Of a DNA stretch of 37,277 bases, positions 1 to 7,258 are shown piece by piece (the stretch's first letter is position 1; the number at the start of each line of letters is the position of its first letter). The notes under the pieces were generated by a model. It searched no databases. It saw only the letters and a program-made list of their open reading frames with translations, and had not been told where the DNA came from. Where the stretch lies: NCBI GenBank assembly GCA_016865935.1, contig VGOB01000021.1, positions 1 through 37,277 of the forward strand, given 5' to 3'. Made by a program: the position numbers and the translations under genes. The stretch comes from Chloroflexota bacterium. GTDB lineage: Bacteria > Chloroflexota > Anaerolineae > UBA4142.

Positions 1-90
1 CATGCGTCCCGACAACTCGAGCAAGGACAGAAAGCCCAGGACGTGTTCGCCCATTTATTCGCCAAGCAACAAATTTCTGCGATGGCGTGA
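1..90 (+). CDS. C-terminal end of an unidentified protein (partial)
   Basis: The first 90 bases read as 29 codons in frame 1 and stop at TGA, with the rest of the gene beyond the left edge. The tail is charged and helical-looking (LEQGQKAQDVFAHLF). The stop lies four bases before the stop of the convergent lipoprotein gene, an arrangement that fits a real gene end. Too little is present to name a family. Confidence 0.4.
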   Translation, partial: HASRQLEQGQKAQDVFAHLFAKQQISAMA

Positions 91-94
91 CAAT

Positions 95-1870
95 TTATTC
101 GCGATTTTTCAAAACACAACTATCGAGTATATTATATACAAGTACACCATCAGTAAGCCGGGTACCAAATAGTTCGCCGGTTTTATAATTCGATATCCCC
201 GTTATGACTCTCGGATTGATAAAGATAGTCCTTGTTTTTACATCGCTCCATACGTCATTTCCTCCATCAAGTTGTTTCCCTTGTTTAAAGCTAAAATATG
301 GATTGGGTGTGAAATCATCGGTTATGGTTATTCTCTTTACTGCCAGTAAGGCATTCAACGCAGTCTGCCGTGCGATAAAAGAGTTGACATCTTGCATTTC
401 CGGAGGGAAATTCCACGCGACATTGTAATATGCTGCATATTTCAGCAGATCCTGTTTTATCGCTTGTTCGGTCGGTATTTGGTTTCCGCCAACGAAAGTC
501 ATAGGTCTGGTTTTATCCCTGCCGGGATAATCGTTTCTCATGCTATCGAAACTGCCATCAAGAACAAAGTGTGTTGTCTTACTTTCGTTTTTTATTTGAA
601 CACCATTCGGATTTTTTGGATCGAGCCACCATTCTACGGCTTTCTGTGCGTCTTCCGACCTGATCGTTTCCAGATGAAGCCCGGCTATACTTAACCACGT
701 ATTGCTGTTTACATCATACCAAAATTGCGTTCCTGTGGCGGCGGTGTAGGAGAGTTGCCCGGATTTGAGATCCCATCTCACGTCTTTGGCATCTTGCGGC
801 ACGCGCGCTTCAACCCACGCTGCGCCATCGGCGGAGGGGATCCAGTAGCGCGTCTTGTCGGTGGTGGATTGTAGAATGCTCACCACTTGATATTGGGGCC
901 ACGCGCCAAGTTGCCAGAATGATTGCGCCTTGACATCGGCAAGACCTTGCTTCTTTGCCAACTCTAGCGTGCGTGTTTCGTTCGCGCGGATTCTATTCCA
1001 CACCGCGTCAGGAACAGGAAGAAGTTTCTGTCCGTCTTGCAGTACGGCATAACCCAAAAGTCTCCCGTCAGAATAACGGTACTCCCAATTTGCGATCAAA
1101 GTACTTGGATTTTTGGAATTTGGGAACATTGTTTTGAATTGATCTGCCAGCGTCGTCGGAGCATCCACTGGATAGGGCAGGTTGGAAAAATTTCTGCCAA
1201 TCGTATTCAAAGCAAAAGAGAAAATGAATTTTTGAACGTTCAGGTAGTAGAGCGTAACAATCGCGCCATTTTGATCAAGATAAACGATGTAATCTAAACT
1301 TTCCATCCGTTCGCCACCCGCAACCCGGGCGGCAATGGAAAAAGGAACTGCTCGTGTGTCAGAAAAGTTCGGCGGCAAACTGTTAAAGCCCACGCTCGCA
1401 ACCTCTCCCGTAATCTTTCGGTCGTGCGCTTCAACCAATTCCTCTTCCATTAAGATCAAGGTTTTGAAATTCTTCGCCACGCGATCAATCACGATCACCA
1501 TTCCGCCAAAATCCCCGGTTGCCGTTGCCGCGCAATAGATGATTTTGTCTGCACCCTGAAGATCGGTTCGGCGCGCGAGCGCGCGATTCATCGTCAGAAT
1601 TTTCGCGGCACCTGCCGGAGTCAAATTGTCAATGCGTTGAGCGTTTTGGATGCTCGATGGCACGATGGCTTTCAGATCTTGCGGCAACGTGTTACACGTC
1701 GCGAGCATCTTGGCAGGATCGGGTGTTGTGGTCGGAACGGGGGATGGAATCGGAGTGGGTGTTGAAACGACGGTGGGAACCGCCAGCGTCGCTGTTGGCG
1801 CGGACGCGCAGGCAGGGAGAAGAAAAAAACAAGCCGTCACAACGAACAATGCCAGTTTAGATTCGCGCAT
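95..1870 (-). CDS. Secreted lipoprotein of unknown function
   Basis: A 591-residue protein whose N-terminus is a lipoprotein signal peptide ending in LLPAC, with the acylated cysteine at about residue 21. A Thr/Pro/Val-rich linker (residues 24-50) follows, of the kind that tethers extracytoplasmic domains in Chloroflexota. The start at 1870 is chosen over longer in-frame extensions because AGGAGC lies 8 bases upstream and the signal peptide begins there. The rest is soluble-looking with many Trp and Tyr residues and no motif I recognise. The 3' half (about 100-700) is clearly less GC-rich than its neighbours, which may mean a different origin. It lies 37 bases downstream of the PIN-partner gene and may be cotranscribed with it. 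Confidence 0.8.
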   Translation of the reverse strand: MRESKLALFVVTACFFLLPACASAPTATLAVPTVVSTPTPIPSPVPTTTPDPAKMLATCNTLPQDLKAIVPSSIQNAQRIDNLTPAGAAKILTMNRALARRTDLQGADKIIYCAATATGDFGGMVIVIDRVAKNFKTLILMEEELVEAHDRKITGEVASVGFNSLPPNFSDTRAVPFSIAARVAGGERMESLDYIVYLDQNGAIVTLYYLNVQKFIFSFALNTIGRNFSNLPYPVDAPTTLADQFKTMFPNSKNPSTLIANWEYRYSDGRLLGYAVLQDGQKLLPVPDAVWNRIRANETRTLELAKKQGLADVKAQSFWQLGAWPQYQVVSILQSTTDKTRYWIPSADGAAWVEARVPQDAKDVRWDLKSGQLSYTAATGTQFWYDVNSNTWLSIAGLHLETIRSEDAQKAVEWWLDPKNPNGVQIKNESKTTHFVLDGSFDSMRNDYPGRDKTRPMTFVGGNQIPTEQAIKQDLLKYAAYYNVAWNFPPEMQDVNSFIARQTALNALLAVKRITITDDFTPNPYFSFKQGKQLDGGNDVWSDVKTRTIFINPRVITGISNYKTGELFGTRLTDGVLVYNILDSCVLKNRE

Positions 1871-1907
1871 CGTTCTTGCTCCTGGTTGCTCACATTTCAG
1901 GCGAAAC

Positions 1908-2120
1908 TTATGCGTCGCGCGCGCGCTCGAAAACCTGATCGAAAAAGCGTGTTCGTTCCAACCGCGCTTGCCATTGCCGATGCCGTCGCACCGATTCGAG
2001 TCGGCGTTGCCGGGGCAAGGTGAGAAAGCGCGCGGTTTCAACGGGACCCAAAGCAGACATCAGGGCTTGGAGCGCGCGGCGGACGACTTGATCTTCAGAA
2101 AGATAGACTTGGCTTTTCAT
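1908..2120 (-). CDS. Small PIN-associated protein, possible antitoxin
   Basis: A 70-residue basic protein starting with MKSQVYLSEDQ and containing the helical segment ALQALMSALGPVETARFL. Its ATG overlaps the TGA of the upstream PIN gene as ATGA, and AGAAGGAG precedes it, so the two are translationally coupled. By position it is the likely partner, hence candidate antitoxin, of the PIN protein, although here the toxin-like gene comes first, the reverse of the usual order. No ribbon-helix-helix or AbrB motif is obvious, so the antitoxin role is inferred from coupling only. An upstream in-frame extension to 2189 was rejected because it has no ribosome site and overlaps the PIN gene heavily. Confidence 0.7.
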   Translation of the reverse strand: MKSQVYLSEDQVVRRALQALMSALGPVETARFLTLPRQRRLESVRRHRQWQARLERTRFFDQVFERARDA

Positions 2121-2572
2121 CGCAAATTCTCCTTCTCGCAATAGGCAATCGGCGTACCTGTCCACAGACGACTGCCGGCGCGACGACATTGGCGGACAAG
2201 TCGATCATCGCAAGTGACAAAATCGGCTTGGGCTTGCTCGGCATAAGCCAGATGTGCCGCGTCTGCGATTCCCAACCCTTGCTTTGAGAGTTCTTCCGCG
2301 CGTTGCCGCGCTCGCGAGAGATCAAACGCGACGCGCGCGCCGTGCTGTTTGAGAAATAATTGCAAATGCTCGCGCTCCGCCAAATCGTCAATGGAGGCAA
2401 TTTCCACATCGTGCGCCGGGGAGACGACTAGGATCAGATTTTTGGCGCGTACATTGCTTGAGATCAATTGCACCGCGTCTGTCTCAAGGCGAATCCGTAA
2501 TTGATTTTGATCGTCAAAGGGACGGCAGAGTGATGAAACGTCCAGATAAACACGCCGGGATTGGCGAGACAC
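2117..2572 (-). CDS. PIN-domain protein (type II toxin-like ribonuclease)
   Basis: A 151-residue single PIN domain. The acidic residues that bind Mg2+ in this fold are visible: D11 in VYLDVSSL, E57 after SPAHDV, D104 in GIADAAHLAYA and D122/D123 in FVTCDDRL. The YLDVSSLCRPFDDQ start is typical of a PIN subgroup seen in cyanobacteria and Chloroflexota. Family knowledge says such proteins are ribonucleases, often toxins that cleave tRNA or mRNA. The GTG start at 2572 has AAGGAAA about 8 bases upstream and follows a good sigma70-type promoter (2601-2629). It is coupled by a 4-base overlap to the small downstream gene. Toxicity is inferred, not shown. Confidence 0.85.
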   Translation of the reverse strand: MSRQSRRVYLDVSSLCRPFDDQNQLRIRLETDAVQLISSNVRAKNLILVVSPAHDVEIASIDDLAEREHLQLFLKQHGARVAFDLSRARQRAEELSKQGLGIADAAHLAYAEQAQADFVTCDDRLVRQCRRAGSRLWTGTPIAYCEKENLR

Positions 2573-2600
2573 ACTTTTTTCCTTGTTGGATGCTGAGTTG

Positions 2601-2629
2601 ATTATACGCGTAAACGTTCAATCGTGCAA
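2601..2629 (-). promoter_or_regulatory. Promoter of the PIN operon
   Basis: On the minus strand TTGCAC, a 17-base spacer and TATAAT stand about 28 bases upstream of the PIN start. This is close to the sigma70 consensus and lies in the gap after the carboxypeptidase gene. Confidence 0.7.
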
Positions 2630-2725
2630 GGGACATCCGGACGAAGATGAAGGATTCTGAACGAATCGCGTTCAAGAGCATCAGGCGCGCGATCCGAGTC
2701 GCTTGCGCGAACGCCTTGACCAATC

Positions 2726-4231
2726 TCAGACTTGATAGATTTCCCCAAATTTTTTCTTCAAATACGCCACGTACGAACGCGATTGCAACGGCTCGCCGGT
2801 GACGCGGCGCGCGAGTTCGTCGAGCGTGAATTTGCGTCCGTGCGTGTGCACGTTTTGGCGAAGCCAACCCAGCAACGCGCCAAACTCCCCGCGCGCGATT
2901 TGTTCCGGGATCGCCGGTACATCGCGCGTCGCTTTGTCGTACAACTGCACCGCGAACATCGAGCCGAGCAAGTACGTCGCAAAGTAACCCAGGTCGCCGT
3001 ACGACCAATGCACATCTTGCAGACAACCGCGCGCGTCATCCGGCGGAACGATGCCGAGATATTCTTTCATCTTGGCGTTCCACGCCTCCGGCACGTCCGC
3101 GACTTGCAACCTGCCTTCGACGAGCGCGTTCTCCATTTCAAAACGCAGCATAATGTGCAAGCCATACGTCACCTCGTCCGCTTCGACGCGAATGAACGAC
3201 GGCGCGATTTTGTTCACCGCGCGATAAAATGATTCGGCGGTTTGATCGGCGAGTTGCGCGGGAAATGTTTCGCGCAAGCGCGGAAACCAGAATTGCCAAA
3301 AGCCGCGACTGCGCCCGACGACATTCTCCCACAAGCGCGATTGCGATTCGTGCGCGCCCAACGACGCGCCGCCCGCGAGCGGCGTGCGATCCAATTCGGC
3401 GCGCCCGCCCAGATCGTACAACGCGTGCCCGGTCTCGTGGATCGTTCCGAAGAGCGCGGAGGGCAAAAAGTTCTTGCTGAGGCGCGTCGTGATCCGCACG
3501 TCGTCCAAGGCAAAACTCGTCGTGAACGGATGCGCCGATTTGTCTTGCCGCGCGCGTTCAAAATCGAAACCGATCCGCTTGATCACTTGTACGCCGAAAT
3601 CCCATTGCGTTTGTTCGGCGTACTCACGATGCAATACCGCGGCGTCCACCGCGTCCGCTTTGTGCGCGATTTTGCGCACGAGCGCGACGATTTCTTTTTT
3701 CAGCGGCGCGAAAATCGCTTCGACTTGCGCGGTCGTCATTTGCGGTTCGTACTGATCGAGCAGCGCGTCGTAAATGCGATCGGTGTAGCCGAGATAGTTG
3801 GCGAGTTGAATTCGCAGTGCGACATTCTTTTCCAGATGCGGTTGGAACAACTTGAAATTCGATTCCGCGCGCGCGTGATGCCACGCCTCGAACGCGAGCG
3901 ACGCAACGCGCGCCATCTCTTCGACGAGCGCGGGCGGCACGCGCTTGGCTTGATCGTAGTCACGCTTGGTCACGCGGATCAGACTCGTGTCGTCGGAATC
4001 GTACGGCAACTGCGCGGCAGACGCGGCAAGATCGTTCAGCAGCGCGCCGTTTTCGTCGGCGATGAAATGCTCGTGCGCCAATTTTTGCAGCGTCGCCAAC
4101 TGTTCCGCGCGCGCGGACGCGCCGCGCGGCGGCATATACGTTTGCTGATCCCAACCCAGCACCGCCGCCGCGCGTTGCAAATCGTTGACGACGGCGAAAC
4201 GTTTTTTCAGTTCCTCTAATTTTTCTTTCAT
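2726..4231 (-). CDS. M32 family carboxypeptidase (Taq-type metallopeptidase)
   Basis: A 501-residue cytoplasmic zinc carboxypeptidase that removes C-terminal residues from peptides. The HEXXH zinc motif appears as HETGH at about residues 264-268, in the family context GTIHETGHALYD. The second family signature ADEVTYGLHIMLRFE lies near 346-360 and supplies the third metal ligand region. Length matches the family (about 500). The start at 4231 is chosen because GAGGGG precedes it and MKEKLEELKKRF is the usual N-terminus; an eight-residue longer version has no ribosome site. Its ATG overlaps the stop of the DUF2227 gene by 4 bases, so the two form one operon. Likely role: peptide recycling. Confidence 0.95.
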   Translation of the reverse strand: MKEKLEELKKRFAVVNDLQRAAAVLGWDQQTYMPPRGASARAEQLATLQKLAHEHFIADENGALLNDLAASAAQLPYDSDDTSLIRVTKRDYDQAKRVPPALVEEMARVASLAFEAWHHARAESNFKLFQPHLEKNVALRIQLANYLGYTDRIYDALLDQYEPQMTTAQVEAIFAPLKKEIVALVRKIAHKADAVDAAVLHREYAEQTQWDFGVQVIKRIGFDFERARQDKSAHPFTTSFALDDVRITTRLSKNFLPSALFGTIHETGHALYDLGGRAELDRTPLAGGASLGAHESQSRLWENVVGRSRGFWQFWFPRLRETFPAQLADQTAESFYRAVNKIAPSFIRVEADEVTYGLHIMLRFEMENALVEGRLQVADVPEAWNAKMKEYLGIVPPDDARGCLQDVHWSYGDLGYFATYLLGSMFAVQLYDKATRDVPAIPEQIARGEFGALLGWLRQNVHTHGRKFTLDELARRVTGEPLQSRSYVAYLKKKFGEIYQV

Positions 4232-4824
4232 CGTTGCCCCTCGAGTGGAATCCACGTCTGCCCAGGCGGCGGACGATGGTCGCGGTCGTAATGATTTTGC
4301 GCGTACCGCTCGTACCGTTCGCGGAATCGGCGCGGGACGAGTCGTTTGATCTTGGTGGAGAGGATGTCGAGAACGTAATGCGTCGTGTCTGCCAGCACCG
4401 CGCCGATGAAAACGTCAACGAGGTACAGCGCGTTGTAGATGAGATCGTGGGCGTCTCCGGCAAAATCAAAACTGATCCCTAGTCCGATACGTCGAAACCA
4501 GAGATAGAATAACAGACCCAGGATCGCCAAAAGCGTCAGGACGTAGAGCCAGCGCACCGCCGTTCCCAGGATCGGCAGATGCAAGCGATCGCGATGCTTT
4601 GCCAGTTTGGAGTAGGGCCACCAGAAAAAGCGCAACCACCCCCAGCCGTTCATTGACTTGCTGTTGAACAAATCCAGATCGGGCGAGAGGACGAACGTGG
4701 CGATCACGATTCCGGCATCCACCGCCATCACATCCTGCCACGACCAACCTTGCGCGCGCATCACCACTGTCGTGCCGACGAGCACGGCGGCGTTCGCAAC
4801 CGTATGTCCGACGAAACCGGGCAT
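4228..4824 (-). CDS. DUF2227-like metal-binding membrane protein
   Basis: A 198-residue integral membrane protein resembling the DUF2227 'putative metal-binding' family. Visible hallmarks are an N-terminal GHTVAN, an acidic SPDLDL motif near residue 48, then WGWLRFFWWPY, and HRDRLHLPILGT, all in the order expected. Hydrophobic segments are at about 30-47, 90-110 and 126-150. The conserved His/Asp positions suggest a metal site, related to membrane-bound LexA-type/YdjM hydrolase-like proteins, but no reaction is established. GAGGTG stands just before the ATG. It is the first gene of a two-gene operon with the M32 carboxypeptidase (4-base overlap). Confidence 0.8.
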   Translation of the reverse strand: MPGFVGHTVANAAVLVGTTVVMRAQGWSWQDVMAVDAGIVIATFVLSPDLDLFNSKSMNGWGWLRFFWWPYSKLAKHRDRLHLPILGTAVRWLYVLTLLAILGLLFYLWFRRIGLGISFDFAGDAHDLIYNALYLVDVFIGAVLADTTHYVLDILSTKIKRLVPRRFRERYERYAQNHYDRDHRPPPGQTWIPLEGQR

Positions 4825-4840
4825 TCTTCACCTCGCGCCT

Positions 4841-4869
4841 AGTATACAACCATTTGACGAATTTGTGAA
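4841..4869 (-). promoter_or_regulatory. Promoter of the DUF2227-carboxypeptidase operon
   Basis: Minus strand TTCACA, a 17-base spacer, then TATACT, ending 16 bases before the DUF2227 start. It overlaps the divergent promoter of the nucleotidase operon, so the two could compete for polymerase. Confidence 0.6.
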
Positions 4870-4881
4870 ACGCGTTATAGT
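4854..4881 (+). promoter_or_regulatory. Promoter of the nucleotidase operon
   Basis: TTGACG, 16 bases, TATAGT, followed by a leader of about 40 bases that holds four heptamer repeats and the ribosome site. Confidence 0.65.
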
Positions 4882-4883
4882 AC

Positions 4884-4911
4884 AGCAGTCAGCAATCAGC
4901 AATCAGCGATC
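4884..4911 (+). repeat. Heptamer array in the nucleotidase leader
   Basis: Four consecutive seven-base units in one register: agcagtc, agcaatc, agcaatc, agcgatc. It lies in the predicted 5' untranslated leader, 10 bases before the AGGAGG site. It belongs to the heptamer-array class found throughout the window. Confidence 0.8.
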
Positions 4912-4930
4912 GTATTTTCAAGGAGGAAAA

Positions 4931-6496
4931 ATGTTGAAACGAATGACCGCGCTCATCACGTTGAGTTTACTTTTGGCGGCGTGCGTCGCGCCCACCCCGG
5001 TGCCCACTCCGACGCCGACCGGACCGTTGACCGTGACGATTTTCCACACCAACGATATGCACGGCTACCTGGAAGGTCAAAAGATCAGGGGCGGCGACGG
5101 CGTGGAATTCGAGTTCGGCGGCGTGGGCAATGCAATGGGCACGATCGTACGGCTCAAGCAAGAAGCGCCGGGTCCCACGTTGCTGTTCGACACGGGCGAT
5201 TTGTGGGTCGGCACGTTCGCGTCGAATCGCGATCAAGGCAAAACGATCTTCGCCGCGATGAACGCGATGAAGTACGATGCGATGACGCTCGGCAATCACG
5301 ATTTCGATCAAGGCGTCGCGGTCGTGCAAGCGCGCGCGGGCGAAGCCAAGTTCCCGATCTTGATCGCGAACATTGTCGAAGCATCGAGCGGGCAAGTGCC
5401 GGCGTGGGCAAAAGCGTACATCGTCAAAGAGATCGGCGGCGTCCGCTTTGGCATCGTCGGCGTGAGTTACACGCGCACGCCGGGCATCAGTAGCAAAGTC
5501 AAAGAATTGCAAGCGTTCAAGTTCGTGGACGAACTCGAAGCGCTGAAACAAATATTGCCGGAAGTCAAAAGCAAGTCCGATCTGATCGTCGTGCTGTCGC
5601 ACGCGGGTTTCGACGCGGATCAACGCATCGCCGCGGCGTTGCCGGAGATCAACGTGATCGTCGGCGGGCACACGCACACCGAACTGCGCAATCCCAAAGT
5701 GATCGGCAGTACGATCATCGTCCAAGCCGGCAGCCGCGCGCAGAACGTCGGACGCCTCGATTTGACGATTGATCGCGCCAGCAAAAAGATCACCGACTAT
5801 TCCAAGAGCAATGTCTTGTTTGCCTCCGTCAGCAACAAAGCGCAGACGCCGAAAGAGATCGCCGAAATGATGACCAAGCTGATCGCGGACGGACGCGCCG
5901 CCACGCAAAAAGTCATCGGCGAAACGGCGATCGATCTGACGCGCGCGTACACGGCGGACGGGCGCAGCACCGGCGAGTATCCTTCCGGCAATCTCGTCGT
6001 GGACGCGATGCTGTGGGCGAATCAAGCTGGGGACGCGCCCGCCGATCTCGCGATTCATAACAACGCCGGCATCCGCGCCGATATTCCCAAGGGCTCGATC
6101 ACCTACGGTCAGTTGTTCGAAATGTTGCCGTTCGACAATGTGCTGGTCGCGATGGATCTCAAAGGCGAACACATCAAAGCGGTGCTCGAAGTCGCCGTAT
6201 CTTGTCCGCGCGCGAATACGCTCGTCGCCGGAATGTCGTTCACGTACAATTGCGCGCTGCCCTCCGGCAATCGCGTTTCGAATATTTTGATTCGCGGCAA
6301 ACCGATGGAGCCGCAAAAAGTGTACCGCGTCCAGACGATTGATTATCTCGCCACCGGTGGCGACGGTCAAGCCGCGTTCAAGGAAGGCAAGAACTTGATC
6401 TACGGCGATCCGGTGATTGATGTTGTCGCCGCGTACGTCGCCAAAACTTCGCCGGTCAATCCCAAAGTGGAAGGGCGGATCGTCGAGGTGAAGTAA
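4931..6496 (+). CDS. Lipoprotein 5'-nucleotidase / UshA-like metallophosphoesterase
   Basis: A 521-residue extracytoplasmic phosphohydrolase of the UshA/5'-nucleotidase family. A lipoprotein signal (LLLAAC, Cys18) and short TPTPT linker lead into the calcineurin-like catalytic domain. Its metal motifs appear in order: FHTNDMHGY (about 38-46), LLFDTGDLWVG (82-92), LGNHDFDQG (119-127), VVLSHAGFDAD and GGHTHTEL (about 244). The C-terminal 5'-nucleotidase domain (about 330-520) shows GEYPSGNLVVDAM, NNAGIRADIPKG and DYLATGGDGQ, the substrate-binding signature. AGGAGG precedes ATG 4931; the longer open frame upstream has no support. Predicted role: release of phosphate or nucleosides from external nucleotides. 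First gene of a four-gene operon. Confidence 0.95.
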   Translation: MLKRMTALITLSLLLAACVAPTPVPTPTPTGPLTVTIFHTNDMHGYLEGQKIRGGDGVEFEFGGVGNAMGTIVRLKQEAPGPTLLFDTGDLWVGTFASNRDQGKTIFAAMNAMKYDAMTLGNHDFDQGVAVVQARAGEAKFPILIANIVEASSGQVPAWAKAYIVKEIGGVRFGIVGVSYTRTPGISSKVKELQAFKFVDELEALKQILPEVKSKSDLIVVLSHAGFDADQRIAAALPEINVIVGGHTHTELRNPKVIGSTIIVQAGSRAQNVGRLDLTIDRASKKITDYSKSNVLFASVSNKAQTPKEIAEMMTKLIADGRAATQKVIGETAIDLTRAYTADGRSTGEYPSGNLVVDAMLWANQAGDAPADLAIHNNAGIRADIPKGSITYGQLFEMLPFDNVLVAMDLKGEHIKAVLEVAVSCPRANTLVAGMSFTYNCALPSGNRVSNILIRGKPMEPQKVYRVQTIDYLATGGDGQAAFKEGKNLIYGDPVIDVVAAYVAKTSPVNPKVEGRIVEVK

Positions 6497-6499
6497 AAA

Positions 6500-6763
6500 G
6501 TGAAAACTCGAAAGGCAAAAGTGCCGAGCGAAAAAATCATCGTCTACGTGAACGATAAACCGAAAGAAACATTTCTCGGAATGTGCGTCCGGCACGTCAT
6601 CGGCGCGCGCGCGGCGCAGCGCGTCAAAACGCATCACGCGATCGTGCGCGACGCCGACGGCAATGTCGTCGGGATTGACGGCGCGCTGTTCGACGGCGCG
6701 CGCTTGTACGTCGCGCCGATGGATCCAAAATCGTTCGCCGATGAAATTCAAAAACGCGCGTAG
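6500..6763 (+). CDS. Small protein, possibly beta-grasp-like
   Basis: An 87-residue protein starting at GTG 6500, three bases after the nucleotidase stop, with GAGGTGA about 8 bases upstream. The core reads as short beta strands: KIIVYVNDKPKETFLGM, HHAIVRDADGN, then GALFDGARLYVAP. The ending resembles the 'L.DGd.v.v.P' end of ThiS/MoaD-type beta-grasp domains, but there is no C-terminal Gly-Gly, so it would not be a sulfur carrier. The fold is a guess from pattern only. Tight spacing to the nucleotidase suggests cotranslation and a linked job. No signal peptide, so it is probably cytoplasmic. Confidence 0.75.
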   Translation: MKTRKAKVPSEKIIVYVNDKPKETFLGMCVRHVIGARAAQRVKTHHAIVRDADGNVVGIDGALFDGARLYVAPMDPKSFADEIQKRA

Positions 6764-6796
6764 GAGCGAGGTGTCCGGCGCGTAGAGTCAATCGAA

Positions 6797-7249
6797 ATGA
6801 AGCGATCTAAAATTCTCGTCTTGCTGTTGACCAGCGTTCTGATCGTGAGTTGCCAACTGACCGACCTGGTTGCGGTGTTCGCGCCAACCGCCACGCCGAC
6901 CGCGCGTCCCAGACCGACCGCGACGCCGCCCGTCGCCAGAGTGATCGCGTCGCCGCCTGCGCCCACACTTCCGCCGCCCACCGCGCCGCCGCAGCCGGTG
7001 CCCGGAACGATCCGCGAAAATAGTTCGCGCGTGCGCGCCGAGCCAAACACGAACGCCGCGATCTTGGATCGGCTGAACAAGGGCGACGCCGTTCAAGTGA
7101 CGGGGCGCAATGCCGCGAACGATTGGGTTCAAATCATCTTGCCCAAGGATCCGAATGGGCGCGGCTGGATTGCCGCGACGCTCGTCAATTTGAACGCGCC
7201 GATTGACACGCTCCCGCTCGCGCCGCCCGCGCCGCGTCCGTACCCGTAA
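6797..7249 (+). CDS. Lipoprotein with SH3-like domain
   Basis: A 150-residue secreted lipoprotein: signal peptide ending in LIVSC (Cys19), a long Thr/Pro/Ala linker (about 28-70) and a bacterial SH3-like (SH3b) domain at about 72-130. The SH3 signature is visible as SSRVRAEPNTNAAILDRLNKGDAVQVTGR followed by WVQI and GWIA; stretches of this type bind peptidoglycan or cell-wall peptides in many bacteria. It ends in a Pro-rich tail. The ribosome site is weak. It lies 33 bases after the small beta-grasp-like gene and 9 bases before the GT-C-like gene, in one operon. Binding to the envelope is inferred from the domain. Confidence 0.85.
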   Translation: MKRSKILVLLLTSVLIVSCQLTDLVAVFAPTATPTARPRPTATPPVARVIASPPAPTLPPPTAPPQPVPGTIRENSSRVRAEPNTNAAILDRLNKGDAVQVTGRNAANDWVQIILPKDPNGRGWIAATLVNLNAPIDTLPLAPPAPRPYP

Positions 7250-7258
7250 ACCTCCGCG

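Noticed and set aside
4967..6751. A 594-residue minus-strand frame across the nucleotidase operon
   Set aside because: A shadow caused by GC-rich codon bias: no ribosome site, Arg/His/Asp-rich composition, and it covers a well-identified gene on the other strand. The same applies to minus frames over moxR (22366-23409) and plus frames over the carboxypeptidase (3242-4219) and the Vps62-like gene (28905-29945).
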